Shown here: piece by piece, positions 44,549-52,072 of the stretch
Position numbering within the stretch: the first letter of the stretch is position 1
Layout: each line of letters opens with the position of its first letter
DNA from: Celeribacter ethanolicus
GTDB taxonomy: Bacteria > Pseudomonadota > Alphaproteobacteria > Rhodobacterales > Rhodobacteraceae
NCBI RefSeq assembly: GCF_001550095.1
Contig: NZ_LRUC01000006.1
Location: 62,001-126,000 of the forward strand
Direction: 5' to 3'
Length of the DNA stretch: 64,000 nucleotides
Made by a program: the position numbers and the translations under genes
The notes under the pieces: generated by a model
Seen by the model: only the letters and a program-made list of their open reading frames with translations
Told to the model about the DNA's origin: nothing
Database searches by the model: none

Positions 44549-44598
44549 GGGACCTCCTCGGCTCGACAAACCTTGCGGTCTGCTCTTTAATCATCGCG

Positions 44599-44817
44599 AT
44601 GAAACAGCTTCTGCGCACCACCGACCCCCCCCAGATCGTCTACGCCAAAGCGCTCTTGTCCGGAGAGGATATAGACTGCTTTGAAATGGACGTCCATATG
44701 AGCGTCCTCGAAGGCAGCATCGGCATTTTGCCGCGCCGCCTGATGGTGCGCGACGAGGACCTCGCGCAGGCCCGGCGCATTCTCAAGGACAACGATTTCG
44801 AGTTGGAGGATTTGTGA
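44599..44817 (+). CDS. DUF2007 domain protein
   Basis: 72-residue soluble protein. The family pattern is visible: YAKALLSGEDIDCFEMDVHM then GILPRRLMVRDEDLAQARRIL, a small PII-like signal-transducing fold. Function unknown. Its stop overlaps the GTG of the methyltransferase by 4 bp. Divergent from the polyprenyl synthase. Confidence 0.88.
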   Translation: MKQLLRTTDPPQIVYAKALLSGEDIDCFEMDVHMSVLEGSIGILPRRLMVRDEDLAQARRILKDNDFELEDL

Positions 44818-45575
44818 ACGGGTCTTCTGAGTGCAGCCGCGATGCGTTTCTGGGTGGGCGGCTTCATATATTTCAACCGCGCAAAGGCTATCGCGCCGGG
44901 GTCGATCCGGTGCTTCTGGCTGCGGCCACGCCGGCGACTCCCGGTCAGTCCGTGCTGGAGCTTGGCTGCGGCGCGGGTGTCGCGTCCTTCTGTCTGGCCG
45001 CGCGCGTGGCGGGGCTGGCACTCACCGGGGTCGAGTTGCAGGGCGTCTATGCCGATCTCGCGCGCCGCAATGCCATGGAGAACGGCACGGAGATGAGCGT
45101 GTTCGAAGCCGATCTGCGTCACCTGCCCGGTGCGGTGAAAGAGCAGACTTTCGATCACGTCATCGCCAATCCGCCCTATTACGAACGCCATCGCTCGACA
45201 GCCTCCGACGATGCCGGGCGCGATGTGGCGCTCGCCGGGGCGACGCCTTTGTCGGACTGGATCGACGCGGCCACGCGCCGCCTCAAACCCAAGGGATACC
45301 TGACGATGATCCAGAAGGCCGATCGCCTGCCGGATATTATGGCCGCCTGTGATGCGCGTCTCGGATCGCTCCGTGTCCGTCCGGTTCAGCCACGTGCGGG
45401 GCGCGCGGCGGAGCTTGTGATCCTTCAGGCGCGCAAGGGCGGACGGGCTGCTTTTGTCCTGGACGCACCGCTCGTGATGCATGAGGGCGCGTCACATAAG
45501 TACGATTGCGACGATTACACCTCGCAGGTCGTCAAGATTTTGCGAGGCGGCGACGCCTTGCCGTGGGGCACCTAG
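44814..45575 (+). CDS. tRNA1(Val) A37 N6-methyltransferase-like (TrmN6/YfiC)
   Basis: 253-residue SAM-dependent methyltransferase. It opens with FLGGRLHIFQPRKGYRAGVD as TrmN6 does; SAM motif LELGCGAGVASFCLAARV, and the adenine-N6 catalytic NPPYYE (about residue 119) match the class. A GTG start overlaps DUF2007 (GTGA). The substrate (A37 of valine tRNA) is by family analogy. Confidence 0.88.
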   Translation: MNGSSECSRDAFLGGRLHIFQPRKGYRAGVDPVLLAAATPATPGQSVLELGCGAGVASFCLAARVAGLALTGVELQGVYADLARRNAMENGTEMSVFEADLRHLPGAVKEQTFDHVIANPPYYERHRSTASDDAGRDVALAGATPLSDWIDAATRRLKPKGYLTMIQKADRLPDIMAACDARLGSLRVRPVQPRAGRAAELVILQARKGGRAAFVLDAPLVMHEGASHKYDCDDYTSQVVKILRGGDALPWGT

Positions 45576-45613
45576 ATTTTGGCGATATTTCGCAAAGGCT
45601 AATATTCTGGTCA

Positions 45614-45631
45614 CTTTGTTTCAAAACAAAG
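45614..45631. repeat. 18-bp palindrome upstream of the DUF465 gene
   Basis: CTTTGTTT CA AAACAAAG: perfect 8-bp arms around a 2-bp centre, 78 bp upstream of the DUF465 ATG, in an AT-rich gap. It looks like a binding site for a dimeric regulator. No T-run follows on either side, so a terminator is unlikely. Confidence 0.7.
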
Positions 45632-45708
45632 CCGTGACACGACTCGAATTCTATGCTGCACTTGTCACACAGCTTTTACATGGCTGACACACTCAGAGAG
45701 GAGAAATC

Positions 45709-45876
45709 ATGAGCTTGACGTCCCACATCCAGGAACTGAAGAAAAAGCACCAATCCCTCTCGGAGGCCGTTGAACATGCCCAGCGTTCGCCCGGCGCCGA
45801 TGGCCTTCGGATCGCAGATCTGAAGAAACAGAAACTCCGCATCAAAGAAGAAATCGCACGCCTCAGCATGGCCTGA
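45709..45876 (+). CDS. small DUF465 (YdcH-like) coiled-coil protein
   Basis: 55 residues, two basic-acidic helices: MSLTSHIQELKKKHQSLSEA and DLKKQKLRIKEEIARLS with a short SPGADGL linker, the DUF465 pattern. GAGAGGAG lies just upstream of the ATG. Function unknown; family members are small abundant cytoplasmic proteins. Separated by 133 bp from the methyltransferase, so probably has its own promoter. Confidence 0.88.
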   Translation: MSLTSHIQELKKKHQSLSEAVEHAQRSPGADGLRIADLKKQKLRIKEEIARLSMA

Positions 45877-45885
45877 CGCGTCACA

Positions 45886-46749
45886 TCATCCGGTCTGGCG
45901 GCTTTGATAAGCGGCCAGACCGGCTCCGGTCGTGATCAGCAACGCCGACACGATCAGCGCGGTCGAAGGTGCCGCGATTCCAGCTAAAATCAGAACCAGT
46001 GTCGACAGAAGCGGAGCCGCATAGGACGCGGTACCCAAGAGCTGAATGTTGCCGCGTTTCACGCCGATATCCCAGACATAGAACGCCGCGCCCACCGGGC
46101 CGAGTCCGAGGCCGATCATGCTGGCCCAGCCCATGCCGGTCGAGGGCCAGACGGTCTCTTCCAAAGCCAGATGCGCCAGCAGCGACAGTCCGGCGGTGGC
46201 GAGGCAATAGACCGTAACCACCATGCTCGGGATGGTGCCAAGACGCCGCGACAGGACGGAATACCCCGCCCAGGTCACGGCACAGGCCAGCGCTAGCGCA
46301 TATCCAAGCCCGTGTTCGCCGGAAAAGGACGCGCCTTTGGCCACGATCAGCGCCGCTCCTGCAAAGGACAGAGCTGCGCCGAGTAGGTGCAGCGGGCGCA
46401 GCCGTTCGCCGGGCAGAAGGCCGGAAAACAGCACGATCAGCAGGGGCCACAGATAGGCGATCAACCCGGCTTCGGCGGGCGGAGCCGCTCTGAGAGCCGA
46501 GAAATAGAGGAAGTGATAGCCGAAAAGGCCGACAGTGCCGAAGGCATAGACCGAAAGCGGAATTCCCTTAAGCTCGCCCCAGCGCCCGGAAGCCGTGGTC
46601 CAGATGACCCCGATACTGCCGCCAATGCCAAAACACACCGCGTTCAGTTGAAGCGGTGGCACCTCCGAAGCGCCGACGGTGAAAAGTGCGAGCAGGGCCC
46701 AGAGCAGGACGGCGAGAAAGCCGATGGTGGTGGCGGATTGGCGTGTCAT
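45886..46749 (-). CDS. EamA/DMT family transporter
   Basis: 287-residue inner-membrane protein with ten membrane segments in two EamA repeats (SALRAAPPAEAGLIAYLWPL in the first; GLGLGPVGAAFYVWDIGVKR in the second). Exporter of small metabolites, substrate unknown; resembles YddG-type aromatic amino-acid exporters. ATG 46749 is the best start (MTRQSATT); a longer frame to 46821 crosses the upstream terminator. Confidence 0.88.
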   Translation of the reverse strand: MTRQSATTIGFLAVLLWALLALFTVGASEVPPLQLNAVCFGIGGSIGVIWTTASGRWGELKGIPLSVYAFGTVGLFGYHFLYFSALRAAPPAEAGLIAYLWPLLIVLFSGLLPGERLRPLHLLGAALSFAGAALIVAKGASFSGEHGLGYALALACAVTWAGYSVLSRRLGTIPSMVVTVYCLATAGLSLLAHLALEETVWPSTGMGWASMIGLGLGPVGAAFYVWDIGVKRGNIQLLGTASYAAPLLSTLVLILAGIAAPSTALIVSALLITTGAGLAAYQSRQTG

Positions 46750-46787
46750 GTGGGCGATTAAGCCGGAGCGCACGGTGGCTGCAATAC

Positions 46788-46814
46788 AAAAAGGGCCGCC
46801 CAATGGGCGACCCT
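46788..46814 (-). terminator. intrinsic terminator after phaB
   Basis: On the - strand: AGGG-T-CGCCC / GGGCG-G-CCCT stem, nine pairs with one internal mismatch and 3-nt loop, then TTTTTG. Sits 22 bp beyond the phaB stop and ahead of the EamA gene. Confidence 0.8.
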
Positions 46815-46836
46815 GCGTCATGCGACCCTGAAACGC

Positions 46837-47559
46837 TCAGGTGAGATACTGTCCGCCATTGGCGGTGATGGTCGAGCCGGTGACGAACCCCGCATCGTCG
46901 GAAGCAAGGAAGACCACGCAGCGTGCGATGTCTTCCGGCTCGCCCAGACGTCCCACGGGGATCGTCGCGATGATGGCTTCGCGGACTTTTTCCGGCACGG
47001 CCATGACCATTTCGGTGGCGACATAGCCCGGGCAGATCACGTTCACGGTGATGCCCGCGCGCGCGCCTTCCTGCGCTAGCGCCTTGGTAAAGCCGATGTC
47101 ACCGGCCTTGGCGGCGGAGTAGTTCGCCTGACCGAACTGGCCTTTCTGACCGTTGATCGAGCTGATGTTGATGACGCGCCCAAACTTGCGGTCACGCATG
47201 CCCGGCCACAGCGGGTGGGTCATGTTGAACACGCCCGACAGGTTGGTGTCCATAACTTGCTGCCACTGTTCGCGGGTCATCTTGTGGAACGGCGCGTCGC
47301 GGGTGATGCCCGCGTTGTTCACAAGCACGTCGATCGGACCCAGCTCGGCCTCGACCTTGGCGATACCTTCGACGCAGGCGTCGTAATCGGCCACGGACCA
47401 TTTGTAGGTCTTGATGCCGGTTTCCTCGGTAAATTTCGCGGCGGCCTCGTCATTGCCCGCATAGTTGGCGGCGACGGTATAGCCCGCAGCTTGCAATGCT
47501 TTGGCGATGGCGGCGCCGATGCCGCGCGATCCGCCGGTCACAAGAGCGACTCTGGACAT
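46837..47559 (-). CDS. phaB: acetoacetyl-CoA reductase
   Basis: 240-residue SDR that reduces acetoacetyl-CoA to (R)-3-hydroxybutyryl-CoA for polyhydroxybutyrate. VTGGSRGIGAAIA at the N-terminus, NNAGITRDAPFHKMTREQW, INISSINGQKGQFGQANYSA with the YSAAK catalytic pair. ATG 47559 has AAGGAGGAG upstream; the longer frame to 47667 crosses the operator. Directly downstream of phaA but with its own promoter-like region. Confidence 0.95.
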   Translation of the reverse strand: MSRVALVTGGSRGIGAAIAKALQAAGYTVAANYAGNDEAAAKFTEETGIKTYKWSVADYDACVEGIAKVEAELGPIDVLVNNAGITRDAPFHKMTREQWQQVMDTNLSGVFNMTHPLWPGMRDRKFGRVINISSINGQKGQFGQANYSAAKAGDIGFTKALAQEGARAGITVNVICPGYVATEMVMAVPEKVREAIIATIPVGRLGEPEDIARCVVFLASDDAGFVTGSTITANGGQYLT

Positions 47560-47608
47560 GATACTCCTCCTTATCAATCCTGAATTGGTAATCTTGTTAT
47601 ATATAATA

Positions 47609-47646
47609 TTCTGCATTCGCAACAATATTGCTATGCGAATGCAGAA
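47609..47646. promoter_or_regulatory. phaB operator/promoter region with 13-bp inverted repeat
   Basis: Perfect arms TTCTGCATTCGCA (47609-47621) and TGCGAATGCAGAA (47634-47646) around 12 bp. On the - strand TTGTTG (47625-47620) and TATAAC (47601-47596), 18 bp apart, can serve as -35/-10, so the repeat covers the -35. The 18-mer ATTCGCAACAATATTGCT at 47615-47632 is nearly repeated upstream of phaA. TGC-rich sites of this kind are bound by PhaR in Paracoccus and Rhodobacter; the link here is inferred. Confidence 0.6.
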
Positions 47647-47700
47647 AAATCTTTGCGGATGAGGCAAAAAATCCGTCGCGGGGGCGTGCCCGCTCAGGGA

Positions 47701-48876
47701 TCAATCGCGCTCAATGCAGACCGCAACCCCCATGCCGCCGCCGATGCAGAGCGTGGCGAGGCCTTTCTTGGCATCGCGGCGCACCATTTCGAACAGCAAC
47801 GTGTTGAGGATGCGGGCCCCGGAGGCGCCGATCGGGTGACCGATGGCAATCGCGCCGCCGTTCACGTTGACGATGGCCGGATCCCAGCCCATGTCCTTGT
47901 TCACGGCACAGGCCTGCGCGGCGAAGGCTTCGTTGGCTTCGACCAGATCGAGATCACTGGCCTTCCAACCGGCTTTCGCCAGTGCCTTTTGCGACGCAAA
48001 GATCGGGCCTGCACCCATGATCGACGGGTCGAGGCCGACGGTGGCATAAGAGGCGATGCGCGCCATCGGGGCGATCCCGCGTTTCGCGGCGTTTTCGGCG
48101 GACATCAGAAGCACACCGGCGGCGCCATCGTTGATGCCGGAGGCGTTGCCCGCAGTGACAGACCCGTCCTTGTCGAAGGCCGGGCGCAGTTTCTGCATGG
48201 CCTCGATGGTGGCGCCGTGACGGATGTATTCGTCCTGATCGACCACAATGTCGCCCTTGCGGGTCTTCACTGTGAAGGGCACGATCTCATCGGAGAATTT
48301 CCCGGCCTTTTGCGCGGCTTCGGCCTTGTTCTGGGAGGCAAGGGCGAATTCGTCCTGCATTTCGCGGGAGATTTGCCATTGATTGGCGACGTTCTCGGCG
48401 GTGATCCCCATGTGGTAGCCGTTAAACGCATCCCAGAGGCCGTCCTTGATCATCGAATCGATGAATTTCATATCGCCCATCTTGTGACCGGCACGCAGGT
48501 TGGCGACATGGGGGGACATGGACATGTTTTCCTGACCGCCGGCACATACGATGTCGGCATCGCCGAGCAGGATGTGTTGGGCGGCCAAAGCAACGGTGCG
48601 CAGGCCGGAGCCACAGACCTGATTGATGCTCCAGGCGGCGGATTCGATCGGCAGACCGGCTTTGATATGGGCCTGACGGGCGGGGTTCTGGCCTTGGCCT
48701 GCGGTCAGCACCTGACCGAGAATGGTTTCCGACACTTCGGCTTTTTCAATTCCGGCTCGTTCCACGAGGGCTTCGAGCACGCAAGCGCCGAGATCGTGCG
48801 CGGGGGTGTTGGCGAAAGCACCGGAAAAGCTGCCGACGGCGGTCCGTGCTGCGGATGCGATAACGACATTGGTCAT
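47701..48876 (-). CDS. phaA: acetyl-CoA acetyltransferase (beta-ketothiolase)
   Basis: 391-residue thiolase condensing two acetyl-CoA to acetoacetyl-CoA. The nucleophile Cys is in [16 protein letters not shown] (near 88-91); the [12 protein letters not shown] motif and the second Cys in [14 protein letters not shown] complete the site. Length is standard. phaC is not in the window. Confidence 0.96.
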   Translation of the reverse strand: MTNVVIASAARTAVGSFSGAFANTPAHDLGACVLEALVERAGIEKAEVSETILGQVLTAGQGQNPARQAHIKAGLPIESAAWSINQVCGSGLRTVALAAQHILLGDADIVCAGGQENMSMSPHVANLRAGHKMGDMKFIDSMIKDGLWDAFNGYHMGITAENVANQWQISREMQDEFALASQNKAEAAQKAGKFSDEIVPFTVKTRKGDIVVDQDEYIRHGATIEAMQKLRPAFDKDGSVTAGNASGINDGAAGVLLMSAENAAKRGIAPMARIASYATVGLDPSIMGAGPIFASQKALAKAGWKASDLDLVEANEAFAAQACAVNKDMGWDPAIVNVNGGAIAIGHPIGASGARILNTLLFEMVRRDAKKGLATLCIGGGMGVAVCIERD

Positions 48877-48930
48877 GATAATAGTCTCTCTCCCATTTTG
48901 GTTATGGGGAGATTGCCCAAAGGCCGCAAT

Positions 48931-48948
48931 ATTTGCAACAAAGTTGCT
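48931..48948. promoter_or_regulatory. 18-bp motif upstream of phaA matching one upstream of phaB
   Basis: ATTTGCAACAAAGTTGCT: differs at three positions from ATTCGCAACAATATTGCT before phaB. The distance to the start codon is almost the same (55 bp here, 56 bp there). The core GCAAC-AAA-GTTGC is itself palindromic. Confidence 0.6.
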
Positions 48949-48968
48949 CGCTCCCCAATGAAAGCTCT

Positions 48969-48986
48969 ATGCTGCGTCCGCAGCAT
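48969..48986. repeat. inverted repeat containing CTGC-N4-GCAG upstream of phaA
   Basis: ATGCTGC GTCC GCAGCAT, perfect 7-bp arms, 43 bp after the EAL gene stop and 93 bp before the phaA start. CTGC-N4-GCAG resembles the PhaR-type site. No T-run follows on the - strand, so I prefer an operator over a terminator for the EAL gene. Confidence 0.55.
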
Positions 48987-49028
48987 TTTCAACCTTCATG
49001 GGGAGGCTGAGGCGCTTTGACGCCGATT

Positions 49029-49856
49029 TCAACCCGCTTTTTTGCGAATTTCGCGATTGCGCCAGACCGGGTCGATCGTTGCAGCTCCGAAATAATGCCC
49101 CTGCATGCAATCGATTCCGATTCCCGTCAGATATTCCGCATCTGCGGCGTTTTCCACGAATTCGGCGACCGTATACATGTCGAAATGCTTCGCCACGGAA
49201 ACGAGGGCCTGAGTCAGCACCTGATTGTCGGGGCATGAGGCGATGCCACGGATGAACTCTCCGTCGATCTTCACCATGTCGAAATAGAAGTCCTTGAGAT
49301 AGCGGAAGGCGGTGTAGCCCGCGCCGAAATCGTCCAACGCAAAGGAAATCCCCATGGCCTGGAGTTCGGACATGAAAACGGAAACCAGATCGGGGATCGC
49401 CATGGCCGAGCTTTCGGTGATTTCGAGAATCAAACGCTCCGCGATGGTCTGGTCCCTGTGCAGCCCGGTCGTCAGGGTCTCCTTCCAGCGCGGATAGCCG
49501 ATGGAGCGCGCGGACATGTTGATGGCGAGGCGCAGATCCTTGTGATCGTCGAGGGCCTTGAGGCCGAGTTCGAGCGCGAGGCAGTCGAGTTGACGCCCGG
49601 TTTCCGTCGTTTCCGCCACGTCGATGAATTCCCGGGCGGGAATCACGCGACCGCTTTGGTCCAGGACACGGATCAGTCCCTCGTAAAAGGCCGGTCGGTC
49701 GGGGCGCAGGGTCTGGACGATGGGTTGGTAGGCCAGCATCACCTGTTTCTTGCGAAGCGCCTCCTGAACCATTTCCATCGTGTTGCGGTCCCGGTTGGCA
49801 ACCGCCACGGAGAGCGGACTTCCGAATTCATTGTCGTCATAGCCAGAATCGATCAT
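49029..49856 (-). CDS. EAL-domain cyclic di-GMP phosphodiesterase
   Basis: 275 residues, EAL domain from about residue 28 to the end, no GGDEF and no membrane segment. All catalytic residues are visible: YEGLIRV (the EAL Glu), INMSARS, ITESSAM, LDDFGAGYT, VKIDGEFI, AEFVENA and MQGHYFG. So it should hydrolyse c-di-GMP. The N-terminal 27 residues have no recognised sensor. Divergent from the PAS gene. Confidence 0.92.
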   Translation of the reverse strand: MIDSGYDDNEFGSPLSVAVANRDRNTMEMVQEALRKKQVMLAYQPIVQTLRPDRPAFYEGLIRVLDQSGRVIPAREFIDVAETTETGRQLDCLALELGLKALDDHKDLRLAINMSARSIGYPRWKETLTTGLHRDQTIAERLILEITESSAMAIPDLVSVFMSELQAMGISFALDDFGAGYTAFRYLKDFYFDMVKIDGEFIRGIASCPDNQVLTQALVSVAKHFDMYTVAEFVENAADAEYLTGIGIDCMQGHYFGAATIDPVWRNREIRKKAG

Positions 49857-50198
49857 CCCGTCACCTTGTCTCGCTTTGGTCGTGCAAGGACCACTTTCGC
49901 GCGGTTGGGATAACGGCGGGTAAATTGGCGAATTTATCTAAAAAGAACGTCAAAATAGAATTAAATTGCCAAAGCCTTGTTTGCGCGACAGGTTTCGCAT
50001 GAGACGAGGAAAGCGTCGCGTGATCGCTCGGATTTTCCAAGAATTCTATCTTCTTTCTCACTGTGACGTTTGGGTCGTCTTCTTTCGCCAGGGCGTGCCA
50101 AGCGACCGATCTGAAATTTTCAGATCCGCGGCACGGATTAACCAGATCGCAATCTCGTTCTGGTCCACTGCGATCAAACCGACAGAACAGGACTGGCG
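49857..50198. other. divergent intergenic region between EAL and PAS genes
   Basis: 342 bp, partly AT-rich (49920-49965, with TAAATTGGCGAATTTA, a 6-bp-arm repeat at 49921-49936). It must hold both promoters. A perfect palindrome lies at 50108-50126. I find no gene. Confidence 0.6.
50108..50126. repeat. 19-bp palindrome upstream of the PAS gene
   Basis: GATCTGAAA T TTTCAGATC: perfect 9-bp arms, 72 bp before the PAS gene ATG. No T-run follows. Likely operator or leader hairpin. Confidence 0.7.
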
Positions 50199-51494
50199 AT
50201 GACGCTCCAATATTCCGACGCGCATATGGCGGAAAAGGCCGACGAAGCGGCTTTCGACATCGAAGAGCTCTTTTTTTCCCGCACGGACGCGCGCGGGGTG
50301 ATTGCGGCTGGCAACGAGGTGTTTCGCCGGATTTCCGGGTATTCATGGGACGAACTCGTTGGCGCTCCACACAAGATTATCCGGCATTCGGATATGCCCA
50401 AGGGCGTGTTCTACATCCTTTGGGAACGCATCAAGCAGGGGATGGCCACCGGCGCTTATGTGAAAAACCGCGCCAAGGACGGGCGATATTACTGGGTCTA
50501 TGCCGTCGTCTCCCCGATCGAGGGGGGCTTTGTCTCCGTTCGGATGAAACCGACGTCGGCGACATTCGAGGGAGCGAAGGCCGCCTACAAGGCTTTTCTG
50601 AAACTCGAACAGAGCGAGGGGTTAAGCCCCGAGGAGAGCGCGGTCGCCATTCGTGCCAGGCTTAAGGACCTCGGGTTTCCCAACTATGGCGCCTATAGTT
50701 CCTATGCTATTGCACAGGAAATGAGTGCCCGTGATGCGGCGTTGTCCCGGATGGAAGACGGCCGGTTGCGCAGCCTCAAGGAGTTGTTGCCGACCCTGGT
50801 CGAACTCGACAAGGAACAGCAGGCGCTGTTTGCGGCTTTTGCGAAAATCCGTGGCATTCCATCGAATATGCGAATCGTCGCGTCGCGTCTTGAGCCGGCG
50901 GGGGGGCCGATTTCGGCGATTTCGCAAAATTACCGGTTGATGTCGGATGAGGTTACCAATCATCTTGGCGGCTTTCGGGTCGAGAACGGCACGAGAAGCC
51001 TGTCCGAATCCGTCATGCTGCGGATCTACCGCGGGCTGTTCATGATGGCCGCCTCCCGGTTGCAGCGCGAAGTCAAGGAAGTGTCCATGGCCGCGCTGGG
51101 CAAACATGCGGAGCAGGACGGGTTCCAGACTGAAGTGGAGATCCTGACTACGATGCTCGACGATTACATGATCGAATCGGGCTCGGTGCTCGTGTCGGTG
51201 TTCAATGATGTCACCGCGCTGACACGTTCGGCCAAGGATCTGCGCCAGCTCGTCACGGGACTCGATTCGATCCGCGTTCTGTGCCGGGTCGAGGCGGGGC
51301 GTCTTGGCGCCCAATCGGCCTCACTCATGCCGGTGATCAATCAGCTCGATACGTTTCATGTCGAGATTGATGCGACGCTCGAGCGGATCATGTCGCTGGC
51401 CGAGCGGATCAAGGGGCTGGTCGAGGCGGCTATGCCGCGCACCTTCAATGGTTCTCTGCACTATCATTCTGCGACGGGGGCGTTGTCGCGCTGA
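50199..51494 (+). CDS. Aer-type PAS sensor with degenerate chemoreceptor-like module
   Basis: 431 residues, no membrane segment. The N-terminal PAS domain (about 25-120) is of the aerotaxis type: EVFRRISGYSWDELVGAPHK, IRHSDMPKGVFYILWERIKQ, VKNRAKDGRYYWVYAVVSPI. After a helical linker, IRGIPSNMRIVASRLEPAGG-P-I-S-A-I-S-Q-N-Y (about 222-248) looks like a worn version of the chemoreceptor tip hairpin, followed by more helices. The usual conserved tip residues are largely lost. Probably an oxygen/redox sensor; output unknown. Its last 50 bp overlap the convergent TlpA gene. Confidence 0.85.
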   Translation: MTLQYSDAHMAEKADEAAFDIEELFFSRTDARGVIAAGNEVFRRISGYSWDELVGAPHKIIRHSDMPKGVFYILWERIKQGMATGAYVKNRAKDGRYYWVYAVVSPIEGGFVSVRMKPTSATFEGAKAAYKAFLKLEQSEGLSPEESAVAIRARLKDLGFPNYGAYSSYAIAQEMSARDAALSRMEDGRLRSLKELLPTLVELDKEQQALFAAFAKIRGIPSNMRIVASRLEPAGGPISAISQNYRLMSDEVTNHLGGFRVENGTRSLSESVMLRIYRGLFMMAASRLQREVKEVSMAALGKHAEQDGFQTEVEILTTMLDDYMIESGSVLVSVFNDVTALTRSAKDLRQLVTGLDSIRVLCRVEAGRLGAQSASLMPVINQLDTFHVEIDATLERIMSLAERIKGLVEAAMPRTFNGSLHYHSATGALSR

Positions 51495-52059
51495 GCGCAT
51501 AGGAGGTGAGCAGTTCGGCGACGATGCTCTGGGCCGAGGGTGAGAACCACTCCGCATCCCCGGTCATGCGGGCAATCTCCTTGCCCTCGGGCGAAATCAG
51601 AATTGACACCGGCAGGCCAAGCACGCCCATGTCGCGGGCCATGGCGCCCTTGCCATCCATCCTGAGCGGCAGGGACTGGATGCCCGCCTTTTCATAGAAG
51701 GACCGGATCGCCGGAAGCGGGTTGTGCCCGGTCGCCACCGGCAACACCACCAGACCCTGATCGCCATAGGCGGCGGCAAGCTGATCGAGTGCCGGCATTT
51801 CCTTGCGGCAGGGGGCACACCATGTGGCCCAGAAGTTCAGCAGTACGAGTTTGCCCCGATAATCGGCAAGGGTTTCCTCCACGCCGTCCGCCGCGGTGAA
51901 GGGCAGGGGGCTCACGTGCTTAGCCGCATCATGAAAGCCGAGTTTTTGCAGGCTGCCTTCGCGCAGAGCCGCAGCTGCGCTCAGGTCCGTTGCGGAGGCG
52001 GGAATTGCACCGAGGCTCAGGGCCGTATAAAGGGTGGCGGCAATCAGCTTTTTCAACAT
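51445..52059 (-). CDS. TlpA-like thiol:disulfide oxidoreductase
   Basis: 204-residue periplasmic thioredoxin-fold protein. A signal peptide or anchor spans residues 1-22 ([20 protein letters not shown]). The redox motif is [14 protein letters not shown] (WCxxC). Likely supplies reductant for cytochrome c or other disulfide targets. ATG 52059 puts the signal at the N-terminus, and leaves 13 bp to the divergent argH start. An in-frame start at 52074 would overlap the argH ATG. Confidence 0.9.
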   Translation of the reverse strand: MLKKLIAATLYTALSLGAIPASATDLSAAAALREGSLQKLGFHDAAKHVSPLPFTAADGVEETLADYRGKLVLLNFWATWCAPCRKEMPALDQLAAAYGDQGLVVLPVATGHNPLPAIRSFYEKAGIQSLPLRMDGKGAMARDMGVLGLPVSILISPEGKEIARMTGDAEWFSPSAQSIVAELLTSYALSATTPPSQNDSAENH

Positions 52060-52072
52060 GCGGGACACGTCC

